A stretch of 64,000 bases of DNA from Acetobacteraceae bacterium H6797 (GCA_015223225.1 JADFCQ010000007.1:330064-394063); one strand, 5' to 3'. Counted from the stretch's first letter, positions 8,013 to 15,290 are shown. Notes: generated from the sequence alone by a model not told the origin. Made by a program: numbers and translations.

Positions 8013-9895
8013 CAGTCGGTCATCCTGACATCGGTGGTGACGGAGAGCAGCACGAGGGGCAGCGGCGTGCTGCCCTCGATGCGCCAGAGGGATTTGAGCG
8101 TGTCGCGCCGCCAGCCGAGGCCGCGCAGGGTGATGTCGCCGGTATAGGAAGCCGGTGCCGCGTCGAAACTCGCGCTTTCGAAGCGCTGGAAAGGAACGGG
8201 CACCACGCCGCGTCCGAGATCGACCGAGAGCGCCGCGGTATTCAGCACGCGGAAGATCACCGAGACGAGCCGCACGGGCCCGGCCTTGCTGCCGGCGGCG
8301 CCGAGCAGCTCGACGGGCAGCGGCTCGATCTCATGCGTGAAGGGCAGGCCGATCTGCACGGTGCCGGCTGGCTCTTCGAGTTCGATGGCGCCATCGACGA
8401 CGGTCTTATCGCCCACGGGCGCGCCATCGGCGAGGATGGAGACGTTCAGGCCCTCGAGATGGCCGAGCCCGCTCCAGTCGCTCTTCGCCGTCTCGGCCGT
8501 GCCATCCAGCGCGGCATCGAGCGCGAGCGCTTCGTCGAAACGTTCTAGGCGCAGACTGCTGTTTCGCTCGACGGTGAGCCAGACGGTGCCATCCACCTCG
8601 GTGATGGTGCGGAAGGCGCCATCGGTGGTCTGCGCCGTCCAGGCCGTAATCTGCTCGCTGCCGAAGAGCGTGAGCGTGGCCAGGCTGCCATCGCCCATCA
8701 CCACATGCAGAAGCCGCTGACGCTGGTCATAGCACATGGCCTGCGGCGTCTTGATCAGATGGCCGGCCAGCATCGCGAGATCGGCCGTTTCATAGACCGC
8801 CGAAACATCCGCATAGGAGAATTCATGCACCGCCTTGCCGGATCGGGCGATGAAGATCGTGCTGCCATCGACATCCACGGGCAGGATCATGCGATCAATC
8901 GGCGAGCCGATGCGCGTCTGCCGCAGCACCTGGATATTGCCAGGCGTGAGCGGATCGCCCGTCACCATCCATTCGGCGCCCGAGGTGAAGACCTGCAGAT
9001 GCCGGCCGGAGAAGACGGCGCGGATCGCATTCACCTGGTCCGAGAGCAGGCCGAATTCGATGCCCTGGTCATCGAGCCCGGTGCCGAGATCGAAGTTGAA
9101 GAGATCGCCCGAGCGTGACATCCAGAGGCGGTTCGGCAGATCGCGCGAGCCGCCGAGCACCAGCCTGTCCTGATGGAAGCAGGCGCTCACCGGCCAGCCG
9201 CGCACGGGCGAGAAGGCGGCTTCGTCCCAATCATCGGTGGCATCGAGATCGTCGAGATCCTCACCGCCCACCGTCGCATCCACGCTGGCCGCGCTGTGAT
9301 AGGCGGTGATTTTCACGGGCTTCGCGGCGAGGCGGAAGGTCGTGCCGACATGCCCGGGCGAGAAGACCGCGCCGCTCGCGGTCAGCGTGATGTTGCCGCT
9401 GACGGCGCTCGGCGTCAGGGTCAGCGTCGTATCGCCGAAGCGATAATAGGGCTCGCTGCTGAAGCTCCAGGCCGCGATGTTCCAGGCCGTGTGGCTGCTG
9501 CGCGTCACCTTGCGCGGCTGCATCTCGGGATGCATCAGCAGCAGTGTATCCGCATTCTGCGTGAAGGCGATCTGCGGCAGCATCGCCTCGGTCCAGGGGC
9601 CGGCGACACTCGCGACGGCGGTGTCGTTGAGATAGACGGTCAGCAGCCCCGCGGTCAGCACGATCAGATAGGTCTGTTCGGTGTTGAACTCGAAGGGGAT
9701 GAGCCGGGCGGCACCCGGCAGCATCGCCACATGGCGCAGCCCCGGCCGGCGGCAGAGCCCGCCCGTCGGCTGGAGAAAGACATTGCGCAGCCGCCGCGCG
9801 CCATTGGCATAGGAGCGGATATCGGCGCGGCCCAGCATCTCGGGCGCCAACTCGCCGGCGGTGAAATTCGTCTTGGTCTGGCGGACGGCGGCCAT
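8012..9895 (-). CDS. Tail tubular protein B (T7 gp12-like)
   Basis: The 627-residue product is a beta-rich nozzle protein. The N-terminus TNFTAGELAPEMLGRADI and the nearby NVFLQPTGGLCRRPGLRHV are the recurring opening motifs of phage tail nozzle proteins of this type (F-x-x-GELSP...R-D...Y, then G-G...R-R-P-G). A later GWPVSACFHQDRLVLGGS with LWMSRSGDLFNFD is also characteristic. It would close the tail tip below tail tube A, encoded three bases upstream. The length is somewhat below T7 gp12 (about 790). Confidence 0.88.
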   Translation of the reverse strand: MAAVRQTKTNFTAGELAPEMLGRADIRSYANGARRLRNVFLQPTGGLCRRPGLRHVAMLPGAARLIPFEFNTEQTYLIVLTAGLLTVYLNDTAVASVAGPWTEAMLPQIAFTQNADTLLLMHPEMQPRKVTRSSHTAWNIAAWSFSSEPYYRFGDTTLTLTPSAVSGNITLTASGAVFSPGHVGTTFRLAAKPVKITAYHSAASVDATVGGEDLDDLDATDDWDEAAFSPVRGWPVSACFHQDRLVLGGSRDLPNRLWMSRSGDLFNFDLGTGLDDQGIEFGLLSDQVNAIRAVFSGRHLQVFTSGAEWMVTGDPLTPGNIQVLRQTRIGSPIDRMILPVDVDGSTIFIARSGKAVHEFSYADVSAVYETADLAMLAGHLIKTPQAMCYDQRQRLLHVVMGDGSLATLTLFGSEQITAWTAQTTDGAFRTITEVDGTVWLTVERNSSLRLERFDEALALDAALDGTAETAKSDWSGLGHLEGLNVSILADGAPVGDKTVVDGAIELEEPAGTVQIGLPFTHEIEPLPVELLGAAGSKAGPVRLVSVIFRVLNTAALSVDLGRGVVPVPFQRFESASFDAAPASYTGDITLRGLGWRRDTLKSLWRIEGSTPLPLVLLSVTTDVRMTD

Positions 9896-9898
9896 GCC

Positions 9899-10468
9899 TT
9901 ACCCCCTCGCCGCGATGAGCGGGAAATCGCTGATGGCGCGCGGCGTATCCTGCTGGCTGTCGATGAGCTTCGCCTGCCTCAGCTCCTTCTCGGCCATCTC
10001 GTAGAGAAGCTGCGTCCGGCTCGTGCTTTCGGTGAGCGGGATGCAGAACTCCGCGGCCAGGCGCGTGATCAATGCCGAGGCGAAGAAGGGCGGGAACTCG
10101 CTCTCATTCGGGCGGAAGATGTAGGTGAGCGTCACCTGCATCTCGTCGCATTGCAGCTTGTCCTCGTGGACGCGATAGGCGATGCCCTCGCCGCGATTGC
10201 CGCCGCCCGCGGAGAGAACGCGGAGGAAGCCGGCGGGAAGCTGGAAGGCATAGGCATAATCGGCCTGCGGCGAGGCGACGAGGCGCGGCAAGGTGGACTG
10301 CCCGGTCGCGAAGGACCAGGGGTGGCTCGAGAGCAGTGCGTCGCGGACCGAAGGGTAGAGATTGGCCGCGACTTCCGCCTCGGCGGTGCCTTCGTCGAGC
10401 GAGGCGACGGTCTGCGCGCCGATCTTCAGCAGCGCACGCGAGCAGAGGACGAGCGCGGAGAGCGCCAT
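9899..10468 (-). CDS. Tail tubular protein A (T7 gp11-like)
   Basis: The 189-residue product begins with ALVLCSRALLKIGAQTVASL, the typical opening of tail tubular protein A (N/C-x-x-L-x-x-I-G...S-L-d-e), followed by YPSVRDALLSSHPWSFA, the matching second motif. T7 gp11 has about 196 residues. It forms the ring joining the portal to the tail nozzle. Order and spacing with the tail tube B gene (three-base gap) support this. Confidence 0.88.
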   Translation of the reverse strand: MALSALVLCSRALLKIGAQTVASLDEGTAEAEVAANLYPSVRDALLSSHPWSFATGQSTLPRLVASPQADYAYAFQLPAGFLRVLSAGGGNRGEGIAYRVHEDKLQCDEMQVTLTYIFRPNESEFPPFFASALITRLAAEFCIPLTESTSRTQLLYEMAEKELRQAKLIDSQQDTPRAISDFPLIAARG

Positions 10469-10508
10469 GGCCAGGCTCCAATGGTTCGAGATCAGGAAAG
10501 GGGAGAAG

Positions 10509-10531
10509 CGGGGCGCGATGAACGCGCCCCG
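10509..10531 (-). terminator. Strong hairpin just after the capsid gene
   Basis: CGGGGCGCG (10509-10517) pairs perfectly with CGCGCCCCG (10523-10531) around ATGAA. It begins 10 bases after the capsid stop on the minus strand and is followed only by a weak pyrimidine run. It may be a partial terminator or an mRNA-stabilising 3' structure. Confidence 0.5.
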
Positions 10532-10540
10532 CGTGAGGCA

Positions 10541-11374
10541 TCACTCGTACGCGCGCATCCGCACGACGCCGAGGTCATCGACCAGCACCGAGCCCTGGCT
10601 CATCATGTTATTGACGAAATAGGCGGCGCGGTCGCCGTGCCAGGTGATGTCGGTGACGACGTCCTGCGCCACGGCATGGCCGATAGCGGTGCGATGATAG
10701 AAGTAGCAGTAACGAAGATTGCCGTTCTTGGTCAGGCCCGAATGCGGCATCCAGGTCGCGCCCAGCCAGCGCTTGGCCTGCGTGCCCTTCCAGGGGAGAT
10801 CGGCATCGCCCACATACTGGGTATTGGCGAATTCCTCGATCTGCAGCAGATCGCTCCACTGCTTCCAGCCGACGATGGCGAAGCGGTTGCCGTCGTCGGG
10901 CACATCGGCCTCGCCCATCATCTCGAAGGCCAGCAGAACCTTCGCCTTGGTGAGCCCGTCCGTATCGGTCGTGCCGGCCGCCGTGCCGAGCGCCTCGCGG
11001 GTAGCGGTATCGAGGGCGGCGATGATCAGCTCATCGGTCTTTCGGCCCAGCGCATAGGCGCCGGCCGAGGCGACGACGGTGCGCTCGTCGATATTGGTCT
11101 TCAGCTCGTCCAGGCGGTCGATCCACTCGCCGGCGTAGTAGTCGGAGAGGAAACATTCGGCATTGGTGTATTCAAGGTTCATCACCGGCACCGAGCCGTT
11201 GCGCGGCTTGGCCGCGGCCGTGCCCTTGCCCACCTTCGGGAAAATGGTGGAGGCACCCTTGATGCCCGTCTTGGCGCGCACCGTCGGGCGCAGCTTGGAG
11301 CCCTGGCGCTGATAGGCCTCATGCACCTCGGCCTGGAACTGGGTGACGAAAGCCTGGTCGATCGTGGCGGACAT
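10541..11374 (-). CDS. Major capsid protein
   Basis: The 277-residue product, starting at ATG 11374, falls in the small phage capsid group found with T7-like portals in proteobacterial phages. It has ATIDQAFVTQFQAEVHEAYQ at the start, LRPTVRAKTGIKG and a long helix-rich centre, then a C-terminal YFVNNMMSQGSVLVDDLG with charged ending. In virions it would form the HK97-fold shell. It lies between the scaffold and tail tube A genes, the classical place. A 298-base non-coding gap separates it from the scaffold gene, and a strong hairpin follows it. Confidence 0.85.
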   Translation of the reverse strand: MSATIDQAFVTQFQAEVHEAYQRQGSKLRPTVRAKTGIKGASTIFPKVGKGTAAAKPRNGSVPVMNLEYTNAECFLSDYYAGEWIDRLDELKTNIDERTVVASAGAYALGRKTDELIIAALDTATREALGTAAGTTDTDGLTKAKVLLAFEMMGEADVPDDGNRFAIVGWKQWSDLLQIEEFANTQYVGDADLPWKGTQAKRWLGATWMPHSGLTKNGNLRYCYFYHRTAIGHAVAQDVVTDITWHGDRAAYFVNNMMSQGSVLVDDLGVVRMRAYE

Positions 11375-11672
11375 GCGTGTCAAATCCTCAAAGGATGTGG
11401 AGCTGTGGTGGTTGAGGGCCGCCTCGGGTTCCCTTCATGCGAAGGCCCAAGGCGGCGCCACGAGGACGCACGCGCCCGCTCGCCAGTCGGCGAGGGGTTC
11501 CGCGTGCGACGAATAGGGAGCGGGCCCGGCCAGGCGCGCGCCCGCGCGGCCGAGGGAAACCGGGGCGCAGGGCCGGCCAGGCCCGCAGGGCGGTGCGGCG
11601 ATCATGCGGGGCGGGCGATCGGGCAGTGCCCGTCAGCGATCCGCCTTCATGCTCCAGCCGCACCGCATCTCA
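11375..11672. other. 298-base non-coding gap between scaffold and capsid genes
   Basis: No convincing gene lies here; the minus-strand open frame at 11388-11663 is arginine/proline-rich and lacks coding character. There are two small hairpin-capable elements: CTCGCC/GGCGAG near 11478-11495, and CGGGC-AGT-GCCCG near 11620-11632. No clear promoter was seen. It is the longest empty stretch in an otherwise tightly packed operon and may hold a capsid-specific promoter or leader. Confidence 0.5.
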
Positions 11673-12401
11673 TCAGTTGCCGACGAGGCGCCGGAAACCT
11701 TCGGTGACGCGCTTGACGAATTCCGGCTCGCGGGCACGCCAGTAGCGCGGGTCACGCATCATCTGGCGCAGCGCCTGCTCGTCCATCGGGCCATCGGCCT
11801 GGCCGCCCTTGCTCATCAGCGCGGGCTCGCCATTGCTCATCATGCCATGCATGGCCATGACGCCCTCGCAAGTGGTGCAGAGCGCCTCGTAGACGCCAGG
11901 CGGCAGGTTCGCCTTGCCCCAATTCGCGATCTGCGGGGCGAGCACGCGGAAGCGGTCATGCCCGCCGAAATGCGCGGCCAGCTTCTCGCCCTGGCGCTGC
12001 GCCTCGTAATGCGAGGCGGCCTCAGCGATCAGCGGCATCAGGCGTTCGGCCGCCATGTCGTAGACGAGCTGCGCCTGGGCCGGGGTGAAGCCCGCCTCAT
12101 GCAGCCGGCAGTTCACGTCATGATCCGGCCCGCAAAGCTCGTGCTTCGCTTCGATGCTGTAGCCTTCAGGCGAATCCGGCACGCCCATGGCGCGGCGGAA
12201 GCGCTGCAGCTCGTCCGGCGAAGCATCCGCCCCCGGCGGGCCGGCGCGCTCCGAGAGGCGCTTCTCCAGCGAGAGATAGGATTTCAGCAGCGCATCCACG
12301 CGCACCGTACCCTGCTCGGCATCCCAGAATTTCTCGGGCACATCGGCGGGCCGGCCCGCGCCAGGGGCGGCCGGGGCGGTTTCCAACAGGTTCTCGGCCA
12401 T
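11673..12401 (-). CDS. Phage scaffolding/capsid assembly protein
   Basis: The 242-residue product from ATG 12401 has AAGGAG 11 bases upstream, inside the end of the portal gene. The N-terminus contains VPEKFWDAEQGTVRVDALLK and LEKRLSER, the usual scaffold opening (p-e-k-F-w-d...G-x-v-r-x-d-a-L-l-k-S-Y-x-e-L-E). The C-terminus is MMRDPRYWRAREPEFVKRVT, then a GFRRLVGN ending. The scaffold guides procapsid assembly and leaves before DNA filling. A related DPRYW motif recurs outside the block at 33025-33144. Confidence 0.85.
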   Translation of the reverse strand: MAENLLETAPAAPGAGRPADVPEKFWDAEQGTVRVDALLKSYLSLEKRLSERAGPPGADASPDELQRFRRAMGVPDSPEGYSIEAKHELCGPDHDVNCRLHEAGFTPAQAQLVYDMAAERLMPLIAEAASHYEAQRQGEKLAAHFGGHDRFRVLAPQIANWGKANLPPGVYEALCTTCEGVMAMHGMMSNGEPALMSKGGQADGPMDEQALRQMMRDPRYWRAREPEFVKRVTEGFRRLVGN

Positions 12402-12409
12402 GCGAGGGG

Positions 12410-13846
12410 TCACTCCTTCTCGGGGGCGTCAAGAGATTGCGGCGCGAGTATCTCGGCCGGGGCCGCGAGCATCCGCGCGAGGGCGCGGGTCGCGGCCGGG
12501 ATATCCACCTGCTTCGCCGCCTCGGGCCCCATGCTGGAGACCGATTGCAGGAAGAGCAGGGTATTCGCGGCATCCGCCCGGCCTTGCACGCGGGCCAGCG
12601 GGCTCTGATAGGTCAGCCGCACCTCGCGCCCATCGAGCGAGAGCGGCGGCACCTCGCCGCGCCGGCGCAGGATCGAGAGCGAGCGTGCGATCAGCGGCGT
12701 CAGCAGCTCGGCCTGCAGCCGGCCATAGGTTGCGCCCAGCAGCCGCGCGGTCTGCGCGCTGCGCTCGAGCACTTCCGTCGCGGTCATCTTCCCGTCGGGC
12801 AGGCCGAGCCGGTCGGCGAGCAGCGCGCTGCGGATGCCGGCGCGGAGATCGTCGAGCACCAGCTGCGACACGTCGAACTTGCCCGGCGCCGCCAGCGGCG
12901 TAAGGCCGGAGGAGCCCGGCGCCTTGGGAATGATCGCCCCCGGCACCAGCTTGATGGTCGCAGGGTTCAGCACCCCGTCATCCTCCGCCTGCCAGATGCC
13001 CGTCGCCGCGATCGAGGCATTCTTCAGCACCAGCTCGACGACCTTGTTCGCCGTGCGGATATCCGGCAGCGCCTTCATCACCGGGCCACGGCCATAGGTT
13101 TCGCCGGGCGCCTTCATCCAGCGGAAGGCGACGAAGGGGCTTTCCGTAAAGCGCCCTTCCGCGATCAGCACCGGCATCCCGTCGCCCGGGTCGAGCACCA
13201 CCGCCTGGCGATAGCCCGTGCCATCGGGCCAGACCGCCTCGACGACGCGATGCTTCGCGGGCATCGCATCGGGGTCGCGGTTCAGCATCGCGGCGGGCAG
13301 CGCGGCGCGGGGCCAGCGATATTGGATCTCGGCCACCGTCAGCCGCACCGCGCGGTAGACGGTATCGAGCCGCCCGCTGGGGCCCTCTTCCAGCACCGTC
13401 TCGCGTAGCGGCACGGCGCGGAAACGCAGCGCGCTCATCTCGCCCGGCGGCGCTTCCTCCACCGCGAGAACGCCGGTGCCGGCGACCACGAGGTCGAGAA
13501 AGGCTTGATGCGATTCCTGCGCGTAATTGGAGCGGTCCAGGTGGCCCTGGAGCACCTCGGCCGTCTCTTCCAGCGCCGCGCGGGCCGCCGCCGCATCGGG
13601 CGAGCGTTCCAGCGCATGCGAAGGGGCGAGGCCGAACCAGCGGCTCCAGGGCGGCGTCAGCTCGGCCATGAGGCTGGCCGCGAGCTGCTCGGCTGCATCG
13701 GGGGCCGTGCCATCGTAAAGTGTCGCCCCGCCCATGCCCGGCGTGGTCGCCAGCACATGGTCGTAGCATTCCTGCCAGACGCCTTCCCAAGGGCGGCGCT
13801 GGTCCAGCGCGCGGGCCTGCCGCGCCAGGATTTCGTCCGGGGTCAT
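12410..13846 (-). CDS. Portal (head-tail connector) protein, T7 gp8-like
   Basis: The ATG at 13846 gives 478 residues, close to T7 gp8 (536). It shows the connector features: an opening RRPWEGVWQECYDHVLATTP, LYDGTAPDAAEQLAASLMAE, PPWSRWFGL, and further on WMKAPGETYGRGPVMKALPD and LPDGKMTATEVLERSAQTAR, which is a recognisable motif of the Head-tail_con family. It forms the dodecameric ring through which DNA is packaged. The stop lies eight bases before the scaffold start. The frame upstream of 13846 is open but covers the small pre-portal gene in another frame. Confidence 0.92.
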   Translation of the reverse strand: MTPDEILARQARALDQRRPWEGVWQECYDHVLATTPGMGGATLYDGTAPDAAEQLAASLMAELTPPWSRWFGLAPSHALERSPDAAAARAALEETAEVLQGHLDRSNYAQESHQAFLDLVVAGTGVLAVEEAPPGEMSALRFRAVPLRETVLEEGPSGRLDTVYRAVRLTVAEIQYRWPRAALPAAMLNRDPDAMPAKHRVVEAVWPDGTGYRQAVVLDPGDGMPVLIAEGRFTESPFVAFRWMKAPGETYGRGPVMKALPDIRTANKVVELVLKNASIAATGIWQAEDDGVLNPATIKLVPGAIIPKAPGSSGLTPLAAPGKFDVSQLVLDDLRAGIRSALLADRLGLPDGKMTATEVLERSAQTARLLGATYGRLQAELLTPLIARSLSILRRRGEVPPLSLDGREVRLTYQSPLARVQGRADAANTLLFLQSVSSMGPEAAKQVDIPAATRALARMLAAPAEILAPQSLDAPEKE

Positions 13847-13848
13847 GC

Positions 13849-14082
13849 CTATTCCCCCAAGAGGGTCTTGCGATTGCCGGCCAGCGCCGGGATGGCGTCG
13901 AGCACGCCGCGGGCCGAGGTATTGATCGTGCCGGCGACGCCGAGCCGGGCGCGTTCGCGCGCCTCGGCACGGGCCGTGGCGGCCGCCTCGGTGGCGGAGG
14001 TCTCGGCCGAAGTCGTGGTGTCGGGCGTGGTCGCGACCGCCACCGGTTTGGGGCTGCTGAACAGGCCACCCATGAGGGTCAT
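13849..14082 (-). CDS. Small phage protein encoded before the portal
   Basis: A 77-residue product (ATG 14082, with AAGGAG just upstream; alternative ATG 14073). It has MGGLFSSPKPVAVATTPDTT at the front, an alanine/arginine-rich helix, and a C-terminus GTINTSARGVLDAIPALAGN ending in RKTLLGE. Short proteins with an N-terminal proline-rich part and an ending of the type ...T-I-L-T...K-T-L-L-G are common next to portals in T7-like phages; their role is unknown. It ends two bases before the portal start, so it heads the structural operon. Confidence 0.75.
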   Translation of the reverse strand: MTLMGGLFSSPKPVAVATTPDTTTSAETSATEAAATARAEARERARLGVAGTINTSARGVLDAIPALAGNRKTLLGE

Positions 14083-14107
14083 GGCTCCTTGCGGCGGGCC
14101 CGGCACG

Positions 14108-14140
14108 AAAAGACCCGTCCGAGGGGGTCTCGGACGGGTC
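14108..14140 (-). terminator. Intrinsic terminator-like hairpin in the leader of the structural operon
   Basis: GACCCGTCCGAG (14112-14123) and CTCGGACGGGTC (14129-14140) form a perfect 12-bp stem with a five-base loop. On the minus strand the stem is followed directly by TTTT. It lies only 26 bases before the first structural start codon (14082), leaving no room for a promoter in between. Confidence 0.75.
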
Positions 14141-14201
14141 CAGGGATGCGCGGGGGGATCGGAGGAAACCGCGGGGCGCAATTCGCCCCTTGGCAAGACG
14201 G

Positions 14202-14230
14202 TTGTTAGTCCTATCTTCTCGGACGGTCAA
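14202..14230 (-). promoter_or_regulatory. Candidate sigma70 promoter for the structural operon
   Basis: On the minus strand TTGACC (14225-14230), a 17-base spacer and TAACAA (14202-14207). The surrounding 14225-14265 stretch is unusually AT-rich for this genome. Transcripts would begin near 14195 and carry the terminator-like hairpin in a leader of about 110 bases. The -10 match is weak (three of six). Confidence 0.4.
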
Positions 14231-14723
14231 CATATATTTTCCTAGGAAGATCATCTTTTTTTACGGGCCGGTTCGCCAAGGTCTTGGTGAGAGCCTTGAA
14301 GAGGCCGTAGGGCGTCAGGGCGAAGGGCGCGCCGGCACCGAGAATGGCGCGGCAGACCGAGACGCAGGAAAGCGGAAGCAGATTCGGCAGCCGGCTCGCC
14401 TGCGCCGGCCCGGGGGTGAAGGGGCCGAGCACGGCCAGGCCCGCGCGGCGGTAGAAGGCGGGCAGGTCGAAATCCGGTGGCACCTCGAGCACCTGCGCCA
14501 CCATCCGGCCGGAGAGCGGATCGACCACCAGCCAGCCCTGGGCCGGATCATGCAGCGCGGCGAAGCAGTGGCGGAAGCCGGGGCTCAGCAACCGCAGCCA
14601 GGCCTGGTCGGCGCGGCCGCCGAAGGCGATGAACACGGATTGGGCCGCCCGGCCATGCGCCGGGCGGCCCAATCGAGAGGCGCCGGCGGAGGCTTCCGCC
14701 TCCGCGGCCGTGAGCCCGCTCAT
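14211..14723 (-). CDS. Phage-associated protein, possible permuted NlpC/P60-like fold
   Basis: The 170-residue product from ATG 14723. A central SVFIAFGGRADQAWLRLLSP is followed by FRHCFAALHD, WLVVDPLSGRMVAQVLEVP, and then a Cys-containing LPLSCVSVCRAILG and a ALTPYGLFKAL segment. The order His, acidic residue, then Cys at a helix start resembles circularly permuted NlpC/P60 (LRAT-like) cysteine hydrolases; this is inference from residue order only. The tail is very basic (RPVKKDDLPRKIYVDRPRR). Its 3' end overlaps the candidate structural-operon promoter. It would be transcribed before the structural genes. Confidence 0.55.
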   Translation of the reverse strand: MSGLTAAEAEASAGASRLGRPAHGRAAQSVFIAFGGRADQAWLRLLSPGFRHCFAALHDPAQGWLVVDPLSGRMVAQVLEVPPDFDLPAFYRRAGLAVLGPFTPGPAQASRLPNLLPLSCVSVCRAILGAGAPFALTPYGLFKALTKTLANRPVKKDDLPRKIYVDRPRR

Positions 14724-14754
14724 TCTGGCAAGGCCTTGTTCAAACGCATGTTTA

Positions 14755-15198
14755 TCAGTCGCCGCTGACCGAACCGCCCGAGGGGAAGGCCACCACGGAA
14801 CCCTCCAGCGCCGATTTCTTCCCCACAACGATGCCCTTCACTCGGAGCGGGAATTCCAGCCGGTCGATCGCCTCCCGCCAGATGGCCCAGTCGCGCTTCT
14901 CGGAAAGGTGCCGCGGGTCCGGCGCCGTGCCGCGCTCGCCCCAGAGGCGCAGGATACGGGCATGGGTGAGGTCGATGCGCCGCTGGCGATAGAGCCGGTC
15001 GAGGCATTTGATGATGTCATCCGGCTCGCAGGGGCGGGTGACGAGCCCCTTGCCGGCGGCGATTCGGGCGCCGTCCCGCCGGGCCACGAGGGCGGACATG
15101 GTCCAGAACCAGGCCTCCTCGCCATTGTTGAAGGGCACGTGCTGCGGGGCCTGGGCAAAACGCGGGGTACGGGCAGTGAACGGGGCGGCGCTGGGCAT
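14755..15198 (-). CDS. Unknown protein, first gene of the phage-direction transcript
   Basis: The ATG at 15198 gives 147 residues; no strong ribosome site is visible and a TTG at 15219 is an alternative. Recognisable segments are NNGEEAWFWTMSALVARRDG, RPCEPDDIIKCLDRLYRQRR, LTHARILRLWGERG and WREAIDRLEFPLRVKGIVV. The pattern looks like a conserved alphaproteobacterial regulator-like protein without a named function. It lies first behind the promoter facing the divergent repressor, the place of an early regulator such as a Cro- or activator-type protein. The function is unproven. Confidence 0.6.
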   Translation of the reverse strand: MPSAAPFTARTPRFAQAPQHVPFNNGEEAWFWTMSALVARRDGARIAAGKGLVTRPCEPDDIIKCLDRLYRQRRIDLTHARILRLWGERGTAPDPRHLSEKRDWAIWREAIDRLEFPLRVKGIVVGKKSALEGSVVAFPSGGSVSGD

Positions 15199-15238
15199 TT
15201 GGGGGGATTTTCTCGCCAAAACGTGAAAGACTTACCGG

Positions 15239-15266
15239 ACGATAAACCTCTGGTTGCAGCCGTCAA
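15239..15266 (-). promoter_or_regulatory. Candidate promoter for phage-direction transcription with internal palindrome
   Basis: On the minus strand TTGACG (15261-15266), a 16-base spacer and TATCGT (15239-15244). The spacer contains AACC-TCT-GGTT at 15245-15255, a small perfect dyad that could be an operator for the divergent repressor. Expected start near 15232, about 34 bases ahead of the 15198 ATG. Confidence 0.45.
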
Positions 15267-15290
15267 TACAATTTTGGGTTTTTGTTCCTG

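Larger units (their letters stand above)
2392..15198 (-). mobile_element. T7-like virion gene block lacking integrase and replication genes
   Basis: A minus-strand run of intact phage genes in podovirus T7-like order, read from 15198 down: two unknown proteins, a small pre-portal protein, portal, scaffold, capsid, tail tube A, tail tube B, an internal-protein-like ORF, tailspike, small terminase candidate, large terminase, holin-like protein and endolysin. No integrase, recombinase, DNA or RNA polymerase, primase, helicase or exonuclease gene is present, and no flanking tRNA or direct-repeat att pair was seen. Junctions are tight (several ATGA overlaps) and no frame is broken. The block is flanked by the divergent repressor at 15326-15976. 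It may be a defective prophage or a domesticated particle. Confidence 0.85.

Noticed and set aside
5259..8147. A 962-codon open frame on the plus strand opposite the tailspike and tail-tube genes
   Set aside because: It is a mirror frame caused by high GC; the minus strand carries recognisable tail proteins and this frame shows no domain and is rich in Arg/Ala/Gly.
11388..11663. Minus-strand 91-codon frame in the scaffold-capsid gap
   Set aside because: Arg/Pro/Gly-rich product without coding-like third positions; kept as non-coding gap.
9173..11707. An 844-codon plus-strand open frame opposite tail tubes and capsid
   Set aside because: Same GC-driven shadow; the opposite strand has capsid and tail-tube motifs.
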